A DNA stretch of 64,000 nt, from assembly GCF_032463525.1 (NCBI RefSeq), contig NZ_CP135971.1, positions 4,652,501 to 4,716,500 on the forward strand, written 5' to 3'. This DNA comes from Pseudomonas sp. DTU_2021_1001937_2_SI_NGA_ILE_001 (GTDB lineage: Bacteria > Pseudomonadota > Gammaproteobacteria > Pseudomonadales > Pseudomonadaceae). The position numbers were made by a program, and so were the translations under genes. This document shows positions 63,184-64,000 of this stretch, piece after piece; position 1 is the stretch's first letter; the number at the start of each line of letters is the position of its first letter. The notes beneath the pieces were generated by a model, which did not search any database, was not told where the DNA came from, and saw nothing but the letters and a program-made list of their open reading frames with translations.

Positions 63184-63768
63184 TCAGGCCTTCTGGCTGT
63201 GCAGGGTGCGCATCGCGCGGCTCCAGTCGCCGGCGAGAATGTCCGGCAGCACGCCGAGGGCAAAGTCGATACTGGCTTCGAGCTTTTCCTGTTCGGCGCG
63301 CGGTGCGCGGCCGAGGACGAAGCCCGAAACCTTGCTCGCATCACCCGGGTGGCCGATGCCGAGCCGCAGGCGATGGAACGTGTTCTGGTTGGCCATTTGC
63401 GCAATGATGTCGCGCAGGCCGTTGTGCCCGCCATGGCCGCCGCCGGTCTTGAGCTTGGCGACGCCGGGTGGCAGGTCGAGTTCGTCGTGGGCCACCAGGA
63501 TCTCGTCGATACCGATACGGTAGAAGCCGGCGAGCGCCGCCACGGCTTGGCCGCTGCGGTTCATGTAGGTGGTGGGAATCAGCAGACGAACGTCCTGACC
63601 CTGGTGCGTGAAGCGCCCGGTCAGGCCGAAGAATTTGCGCTCGGCGGCGAGATTGACCCGCTGCGCCGCAGCAATACGCTCAACGAAAAAAGCCCCTGCG
63701 TTATGCCGGGTCTGTTCGTATTCAGCGCCTGGATTTCCCAGGCCGACGATCAGTTTGATGGCACTCAC
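63184..63768 (-). CDS. pth: Peptidyl-tRNA hydrolase
   Basis: A 194-aa enzyme that frees tRNA from abortive peptidyl-tRNA. Catalytic His22 and Asn12 lie in [17 protein letters not shown], and Asp near 95 in [10 protein letters not shown]. Standard size. Between rplY and ychF on the same strand. Confidence 0.97.
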   Translation of the reverse strand: MSAIKLIVGLGNPGAEYEQTRHNAGAFFVERIAAAQRVNLAAERKFFGLTGRFTHQGQDVRLLIPTTYMNRSGQAVAALAGFYRIGIDEILVAHDELDLPPGVAKLKTGGGHGGHNGLRDIIAQMANQNTFHRLRLGIGHPGDASKVSGFVLGRAPRAEQEKLEASIDFALGVLPDILAGDWSRAMRTLHSQKA

Positions 63769-63801
63769 TGCAGGGGCTTCCTTCTCGTTGTGGATAACAT
63801 C

Positions 63802-63817
63802 GCCGCCCGAAGGCGGC
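63802..63817 (-). promoter_or_regulatory. UUCG tetraloop hairpin between rplY and pth
   Basis: On the minus strand GCCGCC-TTCG-GGCGGC, a six-bp GC stem with the extra-stable C(UUCG)G loop and no U-tract. It may attenuate or stabilise transcripts between the two genes. Confidence 0.5.
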
Positions 63818-63901
63818 TGTGGACAAAAAGAGCTGATTACCGGTGTAAACGCTACGATTCTGTCACGATGTCATTTCAACGTGCGTTACCGGGTAATGAA
63901 A

Positions 63902-64000
63902 TTACTCGGCAGCGCCTTCTTCAGCTTCGGCCGACACGCGTGGAGCGTGAACGTTGGCGATAGCCAGGTCGGTACCGTGAGCCAGTGCGACGAACTCAAC
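63902..64000 (-). CDS. rplY: 50S ribosomal protein L25 (Ctc form), C-terminal end
   Basis: The last 32 codons and stop of the 5S-rRNA-binding protein L25/Ctc; the rest lies beyond the window. Translation gives a tail [20 protein letters not shown] followed by an acidic end and TAA. Position before pth and ychF is the conserved order in pseudomonads. Confidence 0.85.
   Translation of the reverse strand, partial: VEFVALAHGTDLAIANVHAPRVSAEAEEGAAE

Overview
The window is a chromosomal segment of a Pseudomonas of the putida type. Evidence: the 23S/5S rRNA 3' end, rimI preceded by the pseudomonad psi-subunit gene, a mksF-mksE-mksB condensin operon, a phosphatidylcholine synthase, DUF1652 and DUF6124 proteins, an rplY-pth-ychF block, high GC, and many GAGCGGCTTTAGCCGCGAA-type REP sequences between genes.

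Layout. 1-870: 3' end of an rRNA operon and its terminator. 1217-8631: mksFEB on the minus strand, then holD-rimI, an acidic hypothetical protein and beta-carbonic anhydrase. 8820-17875: two chemoreceptors flanking an HD phosphohydrolase, a PhnA/YjdM zinc-ribbon protein, a SotB-like exporter and a PhoD-like phosphatase-pcs pair. 18195-27126: a CHASE4-GGDEF protein, a double-domain KaiC-like ATPase followed by a lone receiver, a membrane thioredoxin fused to an Lgt-like region, small proteins, tRNA-Met, a third chemoreceptor and a cupin. 27284-36184: two related organic-acid catabolic clusters, one regulated by LysR and one by AraC, each with an ACS-type MFS carrier and a D-2-hydroxyacid dehydrogenase; the second adds a fumarylpyruvate-hydrolase-like enzyme and an SDR. 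36199-39993: an orphan RHS tip, a catabolic acetolactate-synthase-like enzyme and a LysR regulator. 40217-49504: nine genes whose stops and starts all overlap (flavoprotein, five-part peptide-type ABC transporter, BAAT-like acyltransferase/hydrolase, two CMD-fold proteins), apparently one transcript for import and processing of an unknown compound. 49706-59852: small accessory genes, including an AT-richer secreted-protein locus, two ferritin-like proteins, an orphan minimal CRISPR polymerase (mCpol) gene, a fourth chemoreceptor and an XRE regulator. 60062-64000: an SDR/AraC pair, then the conserved ychF, pth and 3' end of rplY.

The two most notable observations are these. (1) An intact stand-alone mCpol gene at 55639-56016, the signalling-enzyme family of Panoptes-type anti-phage systems, has no recognisable effector gene beside it. 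(2) A dispersed REP-doublet element has its own ~16-bp terminal inverted repeats (CAATACTGTTCGGTTA-like) and, where copies are intact, 10-bp target duplications; one copy is inserted inside another at 17879-18172. The REP doublets here therefore look like parts of a MITE-like mobile unit.

Four chemoreceptors, a GGDEF protein and the KaiC/receiver pair give the window a strong signalling content. Functions were assigned by reading motifs and recalling families; no searches were run.
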